A DNA stretch of 64,000 nucleotides from JBBROS01 sp965260995 (GCA_965260995.1 CBDHCD010000003.1:1798001-1862000), one strand, 5' to 3'; positions 44,320-54,978 are shown, counted from the stretch's first letter. The notes: a model not told the origin generated them from the letters alone. Made by a program: numbers and translations.

Positions 44320-44892
44320 TCAGCTCTGCCGCTCCAGCTTCTTGCCGATGTCCTCATGCTTGGCATCGACCGACTGCATATGCTCGGCGAAACCCTTGAT
44401 CGCGGCGTCCTGGGTATGACCGATCTCTTTCCGCAAGCTGGTCTTGTCTTCCTTGTTGATCCTGGTGACCTCGCTCAAATATGCCTGGTCGAATTTCGGG
44501 CCGCTCAAGGCGTTCAGCCGATCGATCTTGGCTTGCTGCTGATGCGTCATCCCGGTCGGCAATTGCAGGCCTTTCTGGTCAGCCAGCTGATGCAGGGAGG
44601 CGTTCATCTGCTGATGGTCGTCAACGATCGTCCGGGCATATTCCTTGAGATCAGTCCGGGTCGCCTTCTGCTCGGCCAGCTTCGCCAGCGTCAATTCGTA
44701 ATCAGCACCCTGCGCGACATGCTCCAAGAAGCTCTTGTCGGTCGAGGACAGGGCGCCGCCGCCCCGAGTGGCGCTGGACTTAGCGGCCGGGCTGGTGGGC
44801 GCTGCCTGTCCGCCCGTGGCCGACTGAGCGTGTGCCCCACTCATGATGAGGAGCGTGGCCGTGATGGGAGCGACGAGGATGGTGAGCCGCAT
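44320..44892 (-). CDS. exported DUF4142 (ferritin-like helical) protein
   Basis: 190 residues. Signal peptide MRLTILVAPITATLLIMSGAHA, a Ser/Ala-rich linker, then the DUF4142 domain: LSSTDKSFLEHVAQGADYEL, KEYARTIVDDHQQMNASLHQ, and AYLSEVTRINKEDKTSLRKE. The family has a four-helix bundle related to ferritin-like folds, is secreted, and is often induced by stress. No metal-binding set can be asserted. It stands alone with gene-poor DNA on both sides. Confidence 0.88.
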   Translation of the reverse strand: MRLTILVAPITATLLIMSGAHAQSATGGQAAPTSPAAKSSATRGGGALSSTDKSFLEHVAQGADYELTLAKLAEQKATRTDLKEYARTIVDDHQQMNASLHQLADQKGLQLPTGMTHQQQAKIDRLNALSGPKFDQAYLSEVTRINKEDKTSLRKEIGHTQDAAIKGFAEHMQSVDAKHEDIGKKLERQS

Positions 44893-45784
44893 GGGATGGT
44901 CTCCGTTGATGAGCTTTGAGACAAGTTGGAACGTCTCGCGGCGCTAAGCGCGCCAGGCGGACGAGAGTGGCATCACAGCCGTGGCATCGCCGCGCCGATC
45001 TCCCCGGCATGGCTGTGCCTGGTTGCGGCACGCCCCTGAACCCATGCCCGTCCGACTGCTTCATGACTGAGCCTTGGTCTCAGTGATCGGAATTAGTAAC
45101 GATAATTGTAAATACCTTGGAAGCGGTAGGATGTTCACAAAGCTTCTGGCCAAGGCTCGGACATATCCTTGCAAGATCGACACTGTTGCGAAGGAATTCA
45201 CCAGCGCGGCCGATCACGCCTGTCACATTGGATGCTTGTTATGGAAAAAAGTGCTGTATTTCGCTTCGCCATGTCTTTGATAGGTTGACGGAGCAAGCCA
45301 CCCAGAGTAGCGGGAACGTAGATAAGCGTCTCGGAGGCACGACAATGCAGCGTCGAAAACCGAAGCTCTCGAACAGCAACCAGGTCGTAAGCCTCGTTTA
45401 ACGACGCGCTTTCGCCGACCCGGTTCGTGTTCATTTCCTTTTCGTGAGCAGATTTCGGTTCAAGCACTAGCTGAACCAAGCATGTGAGTGCTGCGCAAGC
45501 AGTGCGGTCTGCTGTCTGCTCGTCGTATTCTCCGGTGCCGTGCCAGGCGATGTCTTGGCCCGCTGGTGCTTTCCTATAGGTTTGTTTCGATCAACAAACA
45601 GCTTGATCGGGCAACTTATCCTGCGCGGCCGTGGTGCCTTAGCTGGTGCTCCGGTGCCGTTGCGCGCAGGTCTTTACCCTTTTGTTGGAGAGCGCGATGT
45701 AGAAAAACCATGACCATTCCAAATCATATCTGTGGCGTAAATATAACGACTTCGAAATATTTATAACAATTTTTGACGGTGCAT
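44893..45784. other. gene-poor, AT-richer 0.9 kb interval
   Basis: No open frame here has a family pattern, and GC drops visibly in parts (about 45090-45300 and 45700-45785). Frames of 68-94 codons exist on both strands but lack a ribosome site and coding character. The best local signal is one 18-codon frame at 45345. The low GC and lack of genes next to a lone glycosidase gene suggest acquired or decayed DNA. Confidence 0.6.
45345..45401 (+). CDS. possible 18-residue peptide
   Basis: ATG with GGAGG seven bases upstream, the best ribosome site in the interval. Encodes MQRRKPKLSNSNQVVSLV and stops at TAA. It could be a basic microprotein, a leader peptide or the preserved start of a lost gene. 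No family is known to me. Confidence 0.25.
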   Translation: MQRRKPKLSNSNQVVSLV

Positions 45785-47233
45785 ATGGCCAACACACCTT
45801 TTCCACTTGGCGTCAACGTCGGCGGCCCGAACGGCAGCGATCCGGCCGTGCAAGCCCAATGGGATGTCCGGTTCAAGAGTTTCGTCGATACGTTGGGCGC
45901 GCAGCCCCAGTTCATGAATGCCTACCTTCCTGATTCCCACAGCATTTCCCAATGGGGCGGCGATGCCGGCTGGGTGTCCTGGTCTTGGGAGCAGTCGCCG
46001 CTGGCGCGCGGCCTGACCCCCGTCATCGGCCTGCCGCTCGGCACTCAAGCGGACAAGAGCAACCCCGGCGCCGTTTACCGCGATTTCGCCTCCGGCAAAT
46101 ACGACAGCGTCCTGCGCGACATCGTCAGCCAGTGGTCCAGCCACGGCTTCAAGGACCTCTATTTCCGTCCTGGCTACGAGTTCAACACGACCTACACCGC
46201 CTCCTACGCCGGCGACGACGCGCAGACCCGGTCGGATTGGCTGGCCGCGTTCAAGCACGTCGCGGACGTGCTGCATTCCGCGCCGGGCGCCAATACCAAG
46301 ATCATCTGGAACCCCAACGTCCAGAGCTGGAACGGCAGCCTCGACGTGAAGACGCTTTACCCCGGCGACAAATACGTCGACCAGATCGGCGCGGATCTCT
46401 ATGGGCCGGTTTACCCCGCCGACCTGTATGACTGGTCGAAGAACGACGGCAGCTTCAACTCGAGCATCCAGGAATGGTCGTCCAAGCCGGCCAACCTCAT
46501 CCACTACTGGAACTACCCGGACGCCAATTCCTATCACCCAACCGGCGATGGCCAGGGCAACCCGCTCAGCCTGCAGAGCCTGATCGACTTCGCCAAGGAG
46601 CATGGCAAGCCGCTGGCCATTCCGGAAACCGGCGCGGGCAGCGACGGCAGCCATGGGCCATACGACGACGGAACCTTCCCGCTGTGGATGTCCGACAAGC
46701 TGGCCAGCTCCGGCGTCAACGTCTCGATGGTCAACGTGTGGGACTTCAACGCCGGCGACCACGACTGGACCTTCTCCGGCCCGGGCGCCAACCGACCGTC
46801 CGAGGCGGCGGCGTGGGGCAGGGCCTTCGGCGGCGGCGGCGGCTCGGCCCCGGTCACTGCGGCGTCCGAACCCGCGAGCAGCGCTCCCGTGACCGGCGAT
46901 GGCGGCCAGACGCTCGTGCTCCACTTGTCCGAGGATAAGTTCCAAGGCGATGCGAGCTTCAGCGTCAGCGTGGACGGCAAAACCCTCGGCTCGGCTCAGG
47001 ACGTGACCGCATCGCACGGCGCGGGCAAGAGCCAGGCGTTCGCCTTCACCGGCGTGCTCGGGTCCGGCGACCACGACATCGCGGTCTCGTTCCTCAACGA
47101 CCGCTACGACGGCACGCCGAGCACCGACCGCAACCTCTACGTCGACTCCATCGACGTGGGCGACACGCAATACGGCTCGGCATCGGCCACGCTGTTGTCG
47201 GCGGAAACCCAGCACTTCTACCTGTCAGCCTAG
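45785..47233 (+). CDS. GH26-like glycoside hydrolase with C-terminal CBM60-like domain
   Basis: 482 residues. The catalytic barrel (about residues 5-340) has a likely acid/base Glu132 in LYFRPGYEFN and nucleophile Glu281 in PLAIPETGAG, as in beta-mannanases and related retaining enzymes. A Gly/Ala/Ser-rich linker follows (about 342-372), then a domain with LVLHLSEDKFQGDASFSVSV and SFLNDRYDGTPSTDRNLYVD, typical of calcium-dependent xylan-binding CBM60. No signal peptide is present; export by a type I route or cytoplasmic action are open. ATG 45785 lacks a ribosome site; GTG 45779 is possible. Neighbouring AT-rich DNA hints at transfer. Confidence 0.8.
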   Translation: MANTPFPLGVNVGGPNGSDPAVQAQWDVRFKSFVDTLGAQPQFMNAYLPDSHSISQWGGDAGWVSWSWEQSPLARGLTPVIGLPLGTQADKSNPGAVYRDFASGKYDSVLRDIVSQWSSHGFKDLYFRPGYEFNTTYTASYAGDDAQTRSDWLAAFKHVADVLHSAPGANTKIIWNPNVQSWNGSLDVKTLYPGDKYVDQIGADLYGPVYPADLYDWSKNDGSFNSSIQEWSSKPANLIHYWNYPDANSYHPTGDGQGNPLSLQSLIDFAKEHGKPLAIPETGAGSDGSHGPYDDGTFPLWMSDKLASSGVNVSMVNVWDFNAGDHDWTFSGPGANRPSEAAAWGRAFGGGGGSAPVTAASEPASSAPVTGDGGQTLVLHLSEDKFQGDASFSVSVDGKTLGSAQDVTASHGAGKSQAFAFTGVLGSGDHDIAVSFLNDRYDGTPSTDRNLYVDSIDVGDTQYGSASATLLSAETQHFYLSA

Positions 47234-47247
47234 CGATCACGCTAGAA

Positions 47248-47289
47248 CCTGGGCCGGGCAGTCCGCTATGGCGGGCTGCCCGGCCCAGG
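47248..47289. terminator. strong bidirectional hairpin between convergent genes
   Basis: Stem of 19 bp with one G-T pair around a TATG loop; left arm CCTGGGCCGGGCAGTCCGC. It lies between the glycosidase stop (+) and the choV stop (-), so it can end both transcripts. No T run follows. Confidence 0.8.
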
Positions 47290-47294
47290 CCGCG

Positions 47295-48532
<1,238 letters not shown>

Positions 48533-48536
<4 letters not shown>

Positions 48537-49390
48537 CGCGCCGCTCCCCGCTCGGGCGGTCGGCAGACCCGGTCCAGGATGATTGCCAGCAGCACAATCG
48601 CGAGGCCGGCCTCGAATCCGGTGTCGACGCGGACCGTGTTCAGCGCCCGCACCACCGGGACGCCCAAGCCCCCGGCACCCACCAGCGCGGCGATCACCAC
48701 CATCGACAGGCTGAGCATGATGCATTGCGTGATGCCGGCGAGGATCATCGGCTTGGCCGCCGGCAGCTCCACTTTCCACAGCAGCTGCGACCGGGTGGCG
48801 CCGAACGCCTCCCCGGCCTCGATCAGCGCCGTGGGCACCGAGGTGACGCCGAGGTGGGTGAGGCGGATGGGGGCCGGCAGGGCGAAGATGACGGTCGAAA
48901 CAAGGCCGGGCACGACGCCGAGGCCGAACAACACGAGGGTGGGGATCAGGTAGACGAAGGTCGGCAGGGTCTGCATCAGGTCCAGCACCGGGCGCATCGC
49001 CTGGAACAGCCACGGGCGGTGCGCCGCCGCGATGCCGAGCGGCACGCCGATCATGGTCGAGACGATGGCGGAGAACACGACCAGCGACAGGGTCTGCATC
49101 GTCTCCTCCCAGTAGCCCTGGTTCATGATGAACAACAGCGCCACAGCCACGAACACGGCCAGTTTCCACGATCGGCGCACGGCGTAGCTGAGGAGGGCCA
49201 GGACCAGGAGCAGCAGCGGCGCTGGAACCCACAGCAGCCCGGCCGTGAAGCCGTCGATCACCGTTTGGATGAAGCCGGATACGGCGTCGAACAGGCCGGT
49301 GCTGTTGCTCTTGATGGCCTCGATGAACGACGCGATCCACGTGCCGAGCGGGATCTTGTGATCGCCGATCCAATCCTGGAGACGTTCCAT
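48533..49390 (-). CDS. choW: choline/betaine ABC transporter permease
   Basis: 285 residues with six to seven membrane segments. The ABC permease loop is EAGEAFGATRSQLLWKVELP, followed by GITQCIMLSLSMVVIAALVG, as in ProW/ChoW. Start ATG 49390 has GGGAGG upstream. It is divergent from betI-betB, and a BetI box lies 139 nt before its start, so choline control is likely. Confidence 0.93.
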
Positions 49391-49528
49391 GCAGTCCTCC
49401 CGTGTGGTGCCAAGCCGGCCGTGCAGGGCGGACGGCGGGCCACGCGATGCCGTGAACGTGCGAAACCGCGTGGTGAGAGACCCTGCCTGCAAGAACGGTG
49501 CCCTAGCAAGCGTCTGCTGCGCGGCCCG

Positions 49529-49545
49529 ATTGAACGTCTGTTCAG
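49529..49545. promoter_or_regulatory. BetI box 1
   Basis: ATTGAACGTCTGTTCAG: TGAAC and GTTCA arms around a 4 bp spacer, close to the BetI-type operator pattern of choline loci. Lies in the divergent region between choW and the betI-betB gene. Confidence 0.7.
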
Positions 49546-49601
49546 AAATGTTGGTGAGGCGCGACGGCTGAGGTGCCTGCCTTGACACTGGAACCAGCCT
49601 C

Positions 49602-49618
49602 ATTGAATGTCCGTTCAG
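49602..49618. promoter_or_regulatory. BetI box 2
   Basis: ATTGAATGTCCGTTCAG, differing from box 1 at two positions. It would lie inside the coding frame if translation began at GTG 49573, which argues for a later start (GTG 49618 or 49663). Confidence 0.65.
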
Positions 49619-49662
49619 TGACTGCTGCCGATTTCCTGCCAGGGCCGCGCCCAACGCCTCCG

Positions 49663-51747
49663 GTGCCCGAAGGCGAGGAAGGGCGTCGGCGGCAGTTCGT
49701 CGAGACCACCCTCGATGTGCTGGCGGAGTTCGGCTACGCCGGCGCCACCCTCGGCCGCATCGCAGGAGCGGCAGGCGTGTCGCCCGGGCTCGTCGCGCAC
49801 TACTTCTCCGACAAGGAGGGCCTGCTCGAAGCCACGTTCCGCACGTTGGTGTCCGGCGTGCAGCGCGGCGTGCTGTGCCGCCTGCGAACGGCCCGGACGC
49901 CGCGGGAGCGGTTGCTGGCCGTGATCGACGCGAACCTCGCGCCCGAGACGTTCGACCGGCGCGCCGGGGCGGTGTGGCTCGCCTTTTGGGGCCAGGTCAT
50001 GCATGTGCCCCGGCTCCGGCGCATCCAGGCCGCCTATCAGGGCCGGATGCTGTCCACCTTGCGCGATGCGCTTCGGCACGCCGTGCCGCGCGACGACGCG
50101 CCCCGGCTCGCCGGCTCGATCGCCGCGTTGATCGACGGCGTGTGGCTGCGCGCGGCGCTCTCGGGATGGCAGGAGAGCGACAGCCGATCGGCGCGGGAGA
50201 CCGTCACGGCTTTCCTCGACAACACGCTGTCAGGCCACGCCGCGCTCCCTGCCCTGCCTCGGCCCGCACCCGGCGCGCAGCCCGCAACACGCTACGGATT
50301 GCAGCGGAACTGGATCGAGGGCAACGCCGTGACCACGGCCGGGCCTTTGTTCACGACGACGGACCCGGCGACCGGCGAGGTGCTCGCGCTCGTGCAGGAA
50401 GCGGACGCCACGGTGGTGGAGCAGGCGGTGCGGGCGGCGGCGCGGGCGCAACCCGCGTGGGCGGCGCTGACCGGGGCCGAGCGGGGCCGGGTCCTGCGCC
50501 GGGCGGCGGACCTGCTGCGCGCCCGCAACGACGCGCTGGCGGAAATCGAGACGCGCGACACCGGCAAGCCGATCAGTGAAACATCGGTGGTGGACGTGAT
50601 CTCGGGGGCGGACTGCCTGGAGTATTTCGGCGGCGTCGCGGCGAGCCTCTCGGGCGAACACATCGACCTCGGCCCGGACGCGTTCGGCTACACGCGCCGC
50701 GAGCCTTTGGGCGTGGTCGCCGGGATCGGGGCCTGGAACTACCCGCTTCAGATCGCCTGCTGGAAAGCCGCGCCGGCGCTGGCGTGCGGCAACGCGATGA
50801 TCTTCAAGCCGGCCGAGCTGACGCCGCTCACCGCCTGCCGGCTCGCGGAGGTGTTCGCCGAGGCCGGGTTGCCGCCCGGGGTGTTCAGCGTCGTGCACGG
50901 CGGCGCAGGCACGGGGCGGCTGCTGACCCGGCATCCGCTGATCCGCAAGGTGTCGCTCACCGGAGAGACGACGACGGGCATGGCGATCATGGCCGACGCC
51001 GCGGCCACCTTGAAGCAGGTGACGCTGGAACTGGGCGGCAAGTCGCCGCTGATCGTGTTCAAGGACGCCGACCTCGACGACGCCGTCTCTGGGGCGCTGC
51101 TGGCCAACTTCTACTCGGCCGGCGAGGTGTGCTCGAACGGGACGCGGGTCTTCGTGCAGCGCCGGGCGATGGCGGGGTTCCTGCAGCGGCTGCTGCCGCG
51201 GGTCGCCGCCATGCGGGTGGGCGACCCGCTCGATCTCGCGACCCAGGTGGGGGCGCTGATCTCGCGCGGGCACATGCGGAATGTGCTGGGCTGCATCGGG
51301 CGCGGCCAAGCCGAAGGGGCGACGTTGCTGGCAGGCGGGCACCAGGTGGTGGACGGCCCGCTGGCGCAAGGCAGCTTCGTGGCGCCCACGGTGTTCGGCG
51401 ACTGCACCGACGACATGGCCATCACCCGGGAGGAGATCTTCGGGCCGGTGATGACGGTGCTGCCGTTCGACGGCGAGGACGAGGTGGTGGCCCGGGCCAA
51501 CGCCACCGAGTACGGGCTGGCCGCCGGAGTGTTCACGTCCGACCTCGCGCGGGCGCACCGGGTCATCGCCCGGCTGCAAGCCGGGACGTGCTGGATCAAC
51601 ACCTACAACGTCACCCCGATCGAACTGCCGTTCGGCGGCATCAAGCGGTCCGGGCTGGGCCGCGAGAACGGGCGGGCGGCGATCGAGCACTACACGCAAC
51701 TCAAGAGCGTCTACGTGGCGCTCGGCACCGTGGACGCACCCTATTGA
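49663..51747 (+). CDS. fusion: BetI-type TetR repressor + betaine-aldehyde dehydrogenase
   Basis: One uninterrupted frame of 694 residues from GTG 49663 (724 from GTG 49573). Residues 1-195 are a full BetI-like repressor: helix-turn-helix TLGRIAGAAGVSPGLVAHYF and the choline-sensing helical half. A Pro/Ala-rich linker (about 196-212) leads to a complete aldehyde dehydrogenase: NPATGE-like TTDPATGEVLA, GAWNYPLQ, FKPAELTPL, catalytic Glu456 in LELGGKSP, catalytic Cys490 in AGEVCSNG, and EEIFGPVM. BetB oxidises betaine aldehyde to glycine betaine. No ATG separates the halves; TTG 50299 or GTG 50329 could restart translation, but neither has a good ribosome site and GTG would cut into the enzyme. 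Confidence 0.88.
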   Translation: MPEGEEGRRRQFVETTLDVLAEFGYAGATLGRIAGAAGVSPGLVAHYFSDKEGLLEATFRTLVSGVQRGVLCRLRTARTPRERLLAVIDANLAPETFDRRAGAVWLAFWGQVMHVPRLRRIQAAYQGRMLSTLRDALRHAVPRDDAPRLAGSIAALIDGVWLRAALSGWQESDSRSARETVTAFLDNTLSGHAALPALPRPAPGAQPATRYGLQRNWIEGNAVTTAGPLFTTTDPATGEVLALVQEADATVVEQAVRAAARAQPAWAALTGAERGRVLRRAADLLRARNDALAEIETRDTGKPISETSVVDVISGADCLEYFGGVAASLSGEHIDLGPDAFGYTRREPLGVVAGIGAWNYPLQIACWKAAPALACGNAMIFKPAELTPLTACRLAEVFAEAGLPPGVFSVVHGGAGTGRLLTRHPLIRKVSLTGETTTGMAIMADAAATLKQVTLELGGKSPLIVFKDADLDDAVSGALLANFYSAGEVCSNGTRVFVQRRAMAGFLQRLLPRVAAMRVGDPLDLATQVGALISRGHMRNVLGCIGRGQAEGATLLAGGHQVVDGPLAQGSFVAPTVFGDCTDDMAITREEIFGPVMTVLPFDGEDEVVARANATEYGLAAGVFTSDLARAHRVIARLQAGTCWINTYNVTPIELPFGGIKRSGLGRENGRAAIEHYTQLKSVYVALGTVDAPY

Positions 51748-53417
51748 GCGATCATCCGGACATCGCCGACGAATACGACTACATCATCGTCGGCGCGGGC
51801 TCGGCCGGCTGCGTGCTGGCCGACCGGTTGACCGAGGACGGCAAGGCGACGGTGCTGGTGCTGGAATACGGCGGGTCGGACAGCTCGGTGGTGATCCAGA
51901 TGCCGAGCGCGCTGTCGATCCCGATGAATCGCAAGAAATACAACTGGTTCTATGAAACCGAACCAGAGCCGCACCTCGGCGGGCGGCGGCTGCACACGCC
52001 GCGCGGCAAGGTGCTGGGAGGGTCGTCCTCGATCAACGGCCTCGTCTACGTCCGCGGCAATCCGCGCGACTTCGACAAGTGGGAAGCGGAGGGAGCGAAC
52101 GGCTGGGGATACCGGCACGTGCTGCCGTACTTCCGCCGGGCCGAGACCAACGCGGAAGGGGGCGATGAGTACCGCGGCGGCGAGGGACCGCTGCACACCC
52201 GCTACGGACGCCTCGACAACCCGCTGCATCACGCCTGGATCGAGGCCGGGCAGCAGGCGGGCTACCCGGCGACGCCCGACTACAACGGGCATCAGCAGGA
52301 GGGCTTCGGCCGCATGGCGATGACCGTGCGCGACGGGCGGCGGTGGAGTGCTGCCAACGCCTACCTGAAGCCGGCGCGCGGCCGGAAGAACCTCAGCGTC
52401 ATCACCCACGCGCTCGCGACCAAGGTGCTGTTCGCGGGCGGCCGCGCGGTCGGCGTCGAGTACCGGCAAGGACATGATGAGCACACGGTCCGGGCGTGGC
52501 GGGAGGTGATCCTGTGCGGCGGACCGATCAACTCGCCGCAGCTGCTCAAGCTCTCGGGCATCGGCCCGGCGGTGGAGCTGCGGTCGCACGGGATCGCGGT
52601 GCGGCACGACCTGGCCGGGGTGGGCGAGAACTTGCAGGACCACCTTGAGTTCTATTTTCAGGTTGAGTGCAAGGAGCCGGTGACGCTGTTCTCGGCGATG
52701 AGCCCGGTGTCCAAGGCGATGATCGGAGCGCGCTGGCTGCTGCGGCAGGACGGGCTCGGGGCGACCAACCACTTCGAGAGCTGCGGCTTCATCCGCAGCC
52801 GGGCCGGGGTCAAGTATCCGGACATCCAGTATCATTTCCTGCCATTGGCCGTGACGTACGATGGGCGGTCGCTGGCCGAGGGGCACGGGTTCCAGGCGCA
52901 TGTCGGGCCGATGCGCTCCAAGAGCCGCGGCTGGGTGCGCCTGCGCTCGGCCGACCCCGCCGACAAGCCGCGCATCCAGTTCAACTACATGAGCCACCCG
53001 GACGATTGGACCGACATGCGGGCCTGTGTCCGGCTGACGCGCGAGATCTTCGCCCAGGCGGCGTTCGACCGGTTCCGCGGGCGCGAGCTGCAGCCGGGGG
53101 CGGACGTGCAGGAGGACGCCCAGATCGACGCCTTCGTGCGGGACAAGGTGGAGAGCGCCTATCATCCCTCCTGCACCTGCCGCATGGGGCGGCGGGACGA
53201 TCCGATGGCCGTGGTGGATTCGGAGCTGCGGGTGATCGGCGTCGACGGGCTGCGGGTGATCGACTCGTCGGTGATGCCGTCGATCACCACGGGCAACCTC
53301 AACGCGCCGACCATCATGATCGGCGAGAAGGGCGCCGATCATATCCGTGGCCGGGCGATGGCGGCGGCGAACACCCCCTACTACACGGCGCACAACTGGG
53401 AGACGGCGCAGCGGTGA
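51744..53417 (+). CDS. betA: choline dehydrogenase
   Basis: 557 residues, GMC-family flavoenzyme oxidising choline to betaine aldehyde, the substrate of the preceding dehydrogenase. FAD motif YIIVGAGSAGCVLADRLTE, GMC signature GKVLGGSSSINGLVYVRGN, second signature GGPINSPQLLKLSGIGP, and active-site His region ESAYHPSCTCRMG then NLNAPTIMIGEKGADHI. It begins with TTG overlapping the BetB stop (TTGA), so translation is coupled. A GTG overlap joins it to betC. Confidence 0.95.
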   Translation: MSDHPDIADEYDYIIVGAGSAGCVLADRLTEDGKATVLVLEYGGSDSSVVIQMPSALSIPMNRKKYNWFYETEPEPHLGGRRLHTPRGKVLGGSSSINGLVYVRGNPRDFDKWEAEGANGWGYRHVLPYFRRAETNAEGGDEYRGGEGPLHTRYGRLDNPLHHAWIEAGQQAGYPATPDYNGHQQEGFGRMAMTVRDGRRWSAANAYLKPARGRKNLSVITHALATKVLFAGGRAVGVEYRQGHDEHTVRAWREVILCGGPINSPQLLKLSGIGPAVELRSHGIAVRHDLAGVGENLQDHLEFYFQVECKEPVTLFSAMSPVSKAMIGARWLLRQDGLGATNHFESCGFIRSRAGVKYPDIQYHFLPLAVTYDGRSLAEGHGFQAHVGPMRSKSRGWVRLRSADPADKPRIQFNYMSHPDDWTDMRACVRLTREIFAQAAFDRFRGRELQPGADVQEDAQIDAFVRDKVESAYHPSCTCRMGRRDDPMAVVDSELRVIGVDGLRVIDSSVMPSITTGNLNAPTIMIGEKGADHIRGRAMAAANTPYYTAHNWETAQR

Positions 53418-54946
53418 GCACGGACACGCCCAACATCCTCATCATCATGGCCGACCAGCTCACGGCCGGGGCCTTGCCCGCTTACGGCAACACGGTGGCC
53501 AAAACGCCGGTGATCGACCAGTTGGCGCGGGACGCGGTGGTGTTCGACAGCGCCTACTGCAACAGCCCGCTGTGCGCGCCGTCGCGGATCGCGTTCATGA
53601 CTGGGCGGCTGCCGTCGGCCACCGGCGGCTACGACAACGCGGCCGAGTTCCCGTCGCAGATGCCGACCTTCGCGCACTACCTGCGGCTGGCCGGATACCG
53701 CACCATCCTGTCGGGCAAGATGCACTTCTGCGGCCCCGACCAGATGCACGGGTTCGAGGAGCGGCTGACCACAGACATCTACCCGGCCGATTACGGCTGG
53801 ACACCGGATTGGGAACGGCCCGACATCCGGCCAGAGTGGTATCATAACATGGATTCGGTCACGCAGGCCGGGCCGTGCGTGCGGACCAATCAGATGGATT
53901 TCGACGAGGAGGTCGTGTTCGCCGCCCGGCAGAAGCTGCACGACATGGTGCGCGGCGCCGACCGACGGCCTTTCTGCATGGTGGTGTCGATGAGCCACCC
54001 GCACGACCCGTTCACCATCCCGCAGCCGTATTGGGACCGCTACCGCGACGACGAGATCGACATGCCGCGCGTGCCCGACGCGCCCGACCCTGACGACCCG
54101 CACGCGGCGCGGCTGCGCCACGTCTGCGGCCTCGACCAGCGGCCAGTCACCGAGGCCGAGGTGCGGGCGGCGCGGCATGCCTACTACGGTGCGGTATCCT
54201 ACTTCGACGACCAGGCCGGCGCATTGCTGCGAACGCTGCGGGAGACCCGGCTCGACGGCGACACCATCGTCGTCATCGTGGCCGATCATGGCGAGCTGCT
54301 GGGCGAGCGTGGGCTCTGGTATAAGATGAGCTTTCACGAGCCGGCGTGCCGGGTGCCGCTGATCGTGCACGCGCCGGGACGCTTCGCGGCGCGACGGGTC
54401 AAGGTTTCTGTGTCGATGGTCGACTTGCTGCCGACGCTGGCCGCCATCGCCCAGGGTGGCGAGGAGCCTGCCTATGCCACGCCGATCGACGGGCGCAGTT
54501 TGTTGCCGCACTTGCGCGGACAAACGGGCCACGACGAGGTGCTGGGCGAGTTCCTGGGCGAGGGCGTGGTGACGCCGATGGTGATGATCCGGCGCGGGGC
54601 GCACAAGTTCGTCCACGCGCCCGGTGATCCCGACCAGCTCTATGACCTGCAGGCAGACCCCGAGGAACGCACCAACCTGGCGGCCACGTTGCCTGCCCAG
54701 GACCTGTTGGCGTCGTTCCGGGCCGAGGTGGCGTCGCGCTGGGACCTGACCGGGCTGCGGGCCGAGGTGCTGGCGAGCCAGCGGCGGCGGCGATTCGTGG
54801 CGGAGGCGCTGCGCCGGGGCATGCAGTCGGCATGGGATTTCCAGCCGGTGCGCGACGCGCGGCAGCAGTATATCCGCAGCCACATGAAGCTCGACGAGTT
54901 GGAAGCGATGGGACGTTTTCCCCGCGTCACGCCGGCGCAGGTCTGA
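53414..54946 (+). CDS. betC: choline-sulfatase
   Basis: 510 residues; splits choline-O-sulfate to choline and sulfate. The sulfatase signature with the Cys converted to formylglycine is CAPSR in NSPLCAPSRIAFMTGRLPS. Metal-binding parts are NILIIMADQ at the start and VIVADHGELLGERGLWYK. The C-terminal DUF-type extension (YIRSHMKLDELEAMGRFPR) is typical of BetC. GTG overlaps the betA stop. A formylglycine-forming enzyme must exist elsewhere. Confidence 0.95.
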   Translation: MSTDTPNILIIMADQLTAGALPAYGNTVAKTPVIDQLARDAVVFDSAYCNSPLCAPSRIAFMTGRLPSATGGYDNAAEFPSQMPTFAHYLRLAGYRTILSGKMHFCGPDQMHGFEERLTTDIYPADYGWTPDWERPDIRPEWYHNMDSVTQAGPCVRTNQMDFDEEVVFAARQKLHDMVRGADRRPFCMVVSMSHPHDPFTIPQPYWDRYRDDEIDMPRVPDAPDPDDPHAARLRHVCGLDQRPVTEAEVRAARHAYYGAVSYFDDQAGALLRTLRETRLDGDTIVVIVADHGELLGERGLWYKMSFHEPACRVPLIVHAPGRFAARRVKVSVSMVDLLPTLAAIAQGGEEPAYATPIDGRSLLPHLRGQTGHDEVLGEFLGEGVVTPMVMIRRGAHKFVHAPGDPDQLYDLQADPEERTNLAATLPAQDLLASFRAEVASRWDLTGLRAEVLASQRRRRFVAEALRRGMQSAWDFQPVRDARQQYIRSHMKLDELEAMGRFPRVTPAQV

Positions 54947-54978
54947 TACGCTGACATTTCATAACAGGAGTGGATGCC

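Noticed and set aside
44150..44320. Trypsin-like protease remnant (TAAHC)
   Set aside because: Only the five-residue match supports it; no Asp or GDSGG region nearby.
45198..45766. Minus- and plus-strand frames of 92-94 codons before the glycosidase
   Set aside because: Low coding character, no ribosome sites, no recognisable motif.
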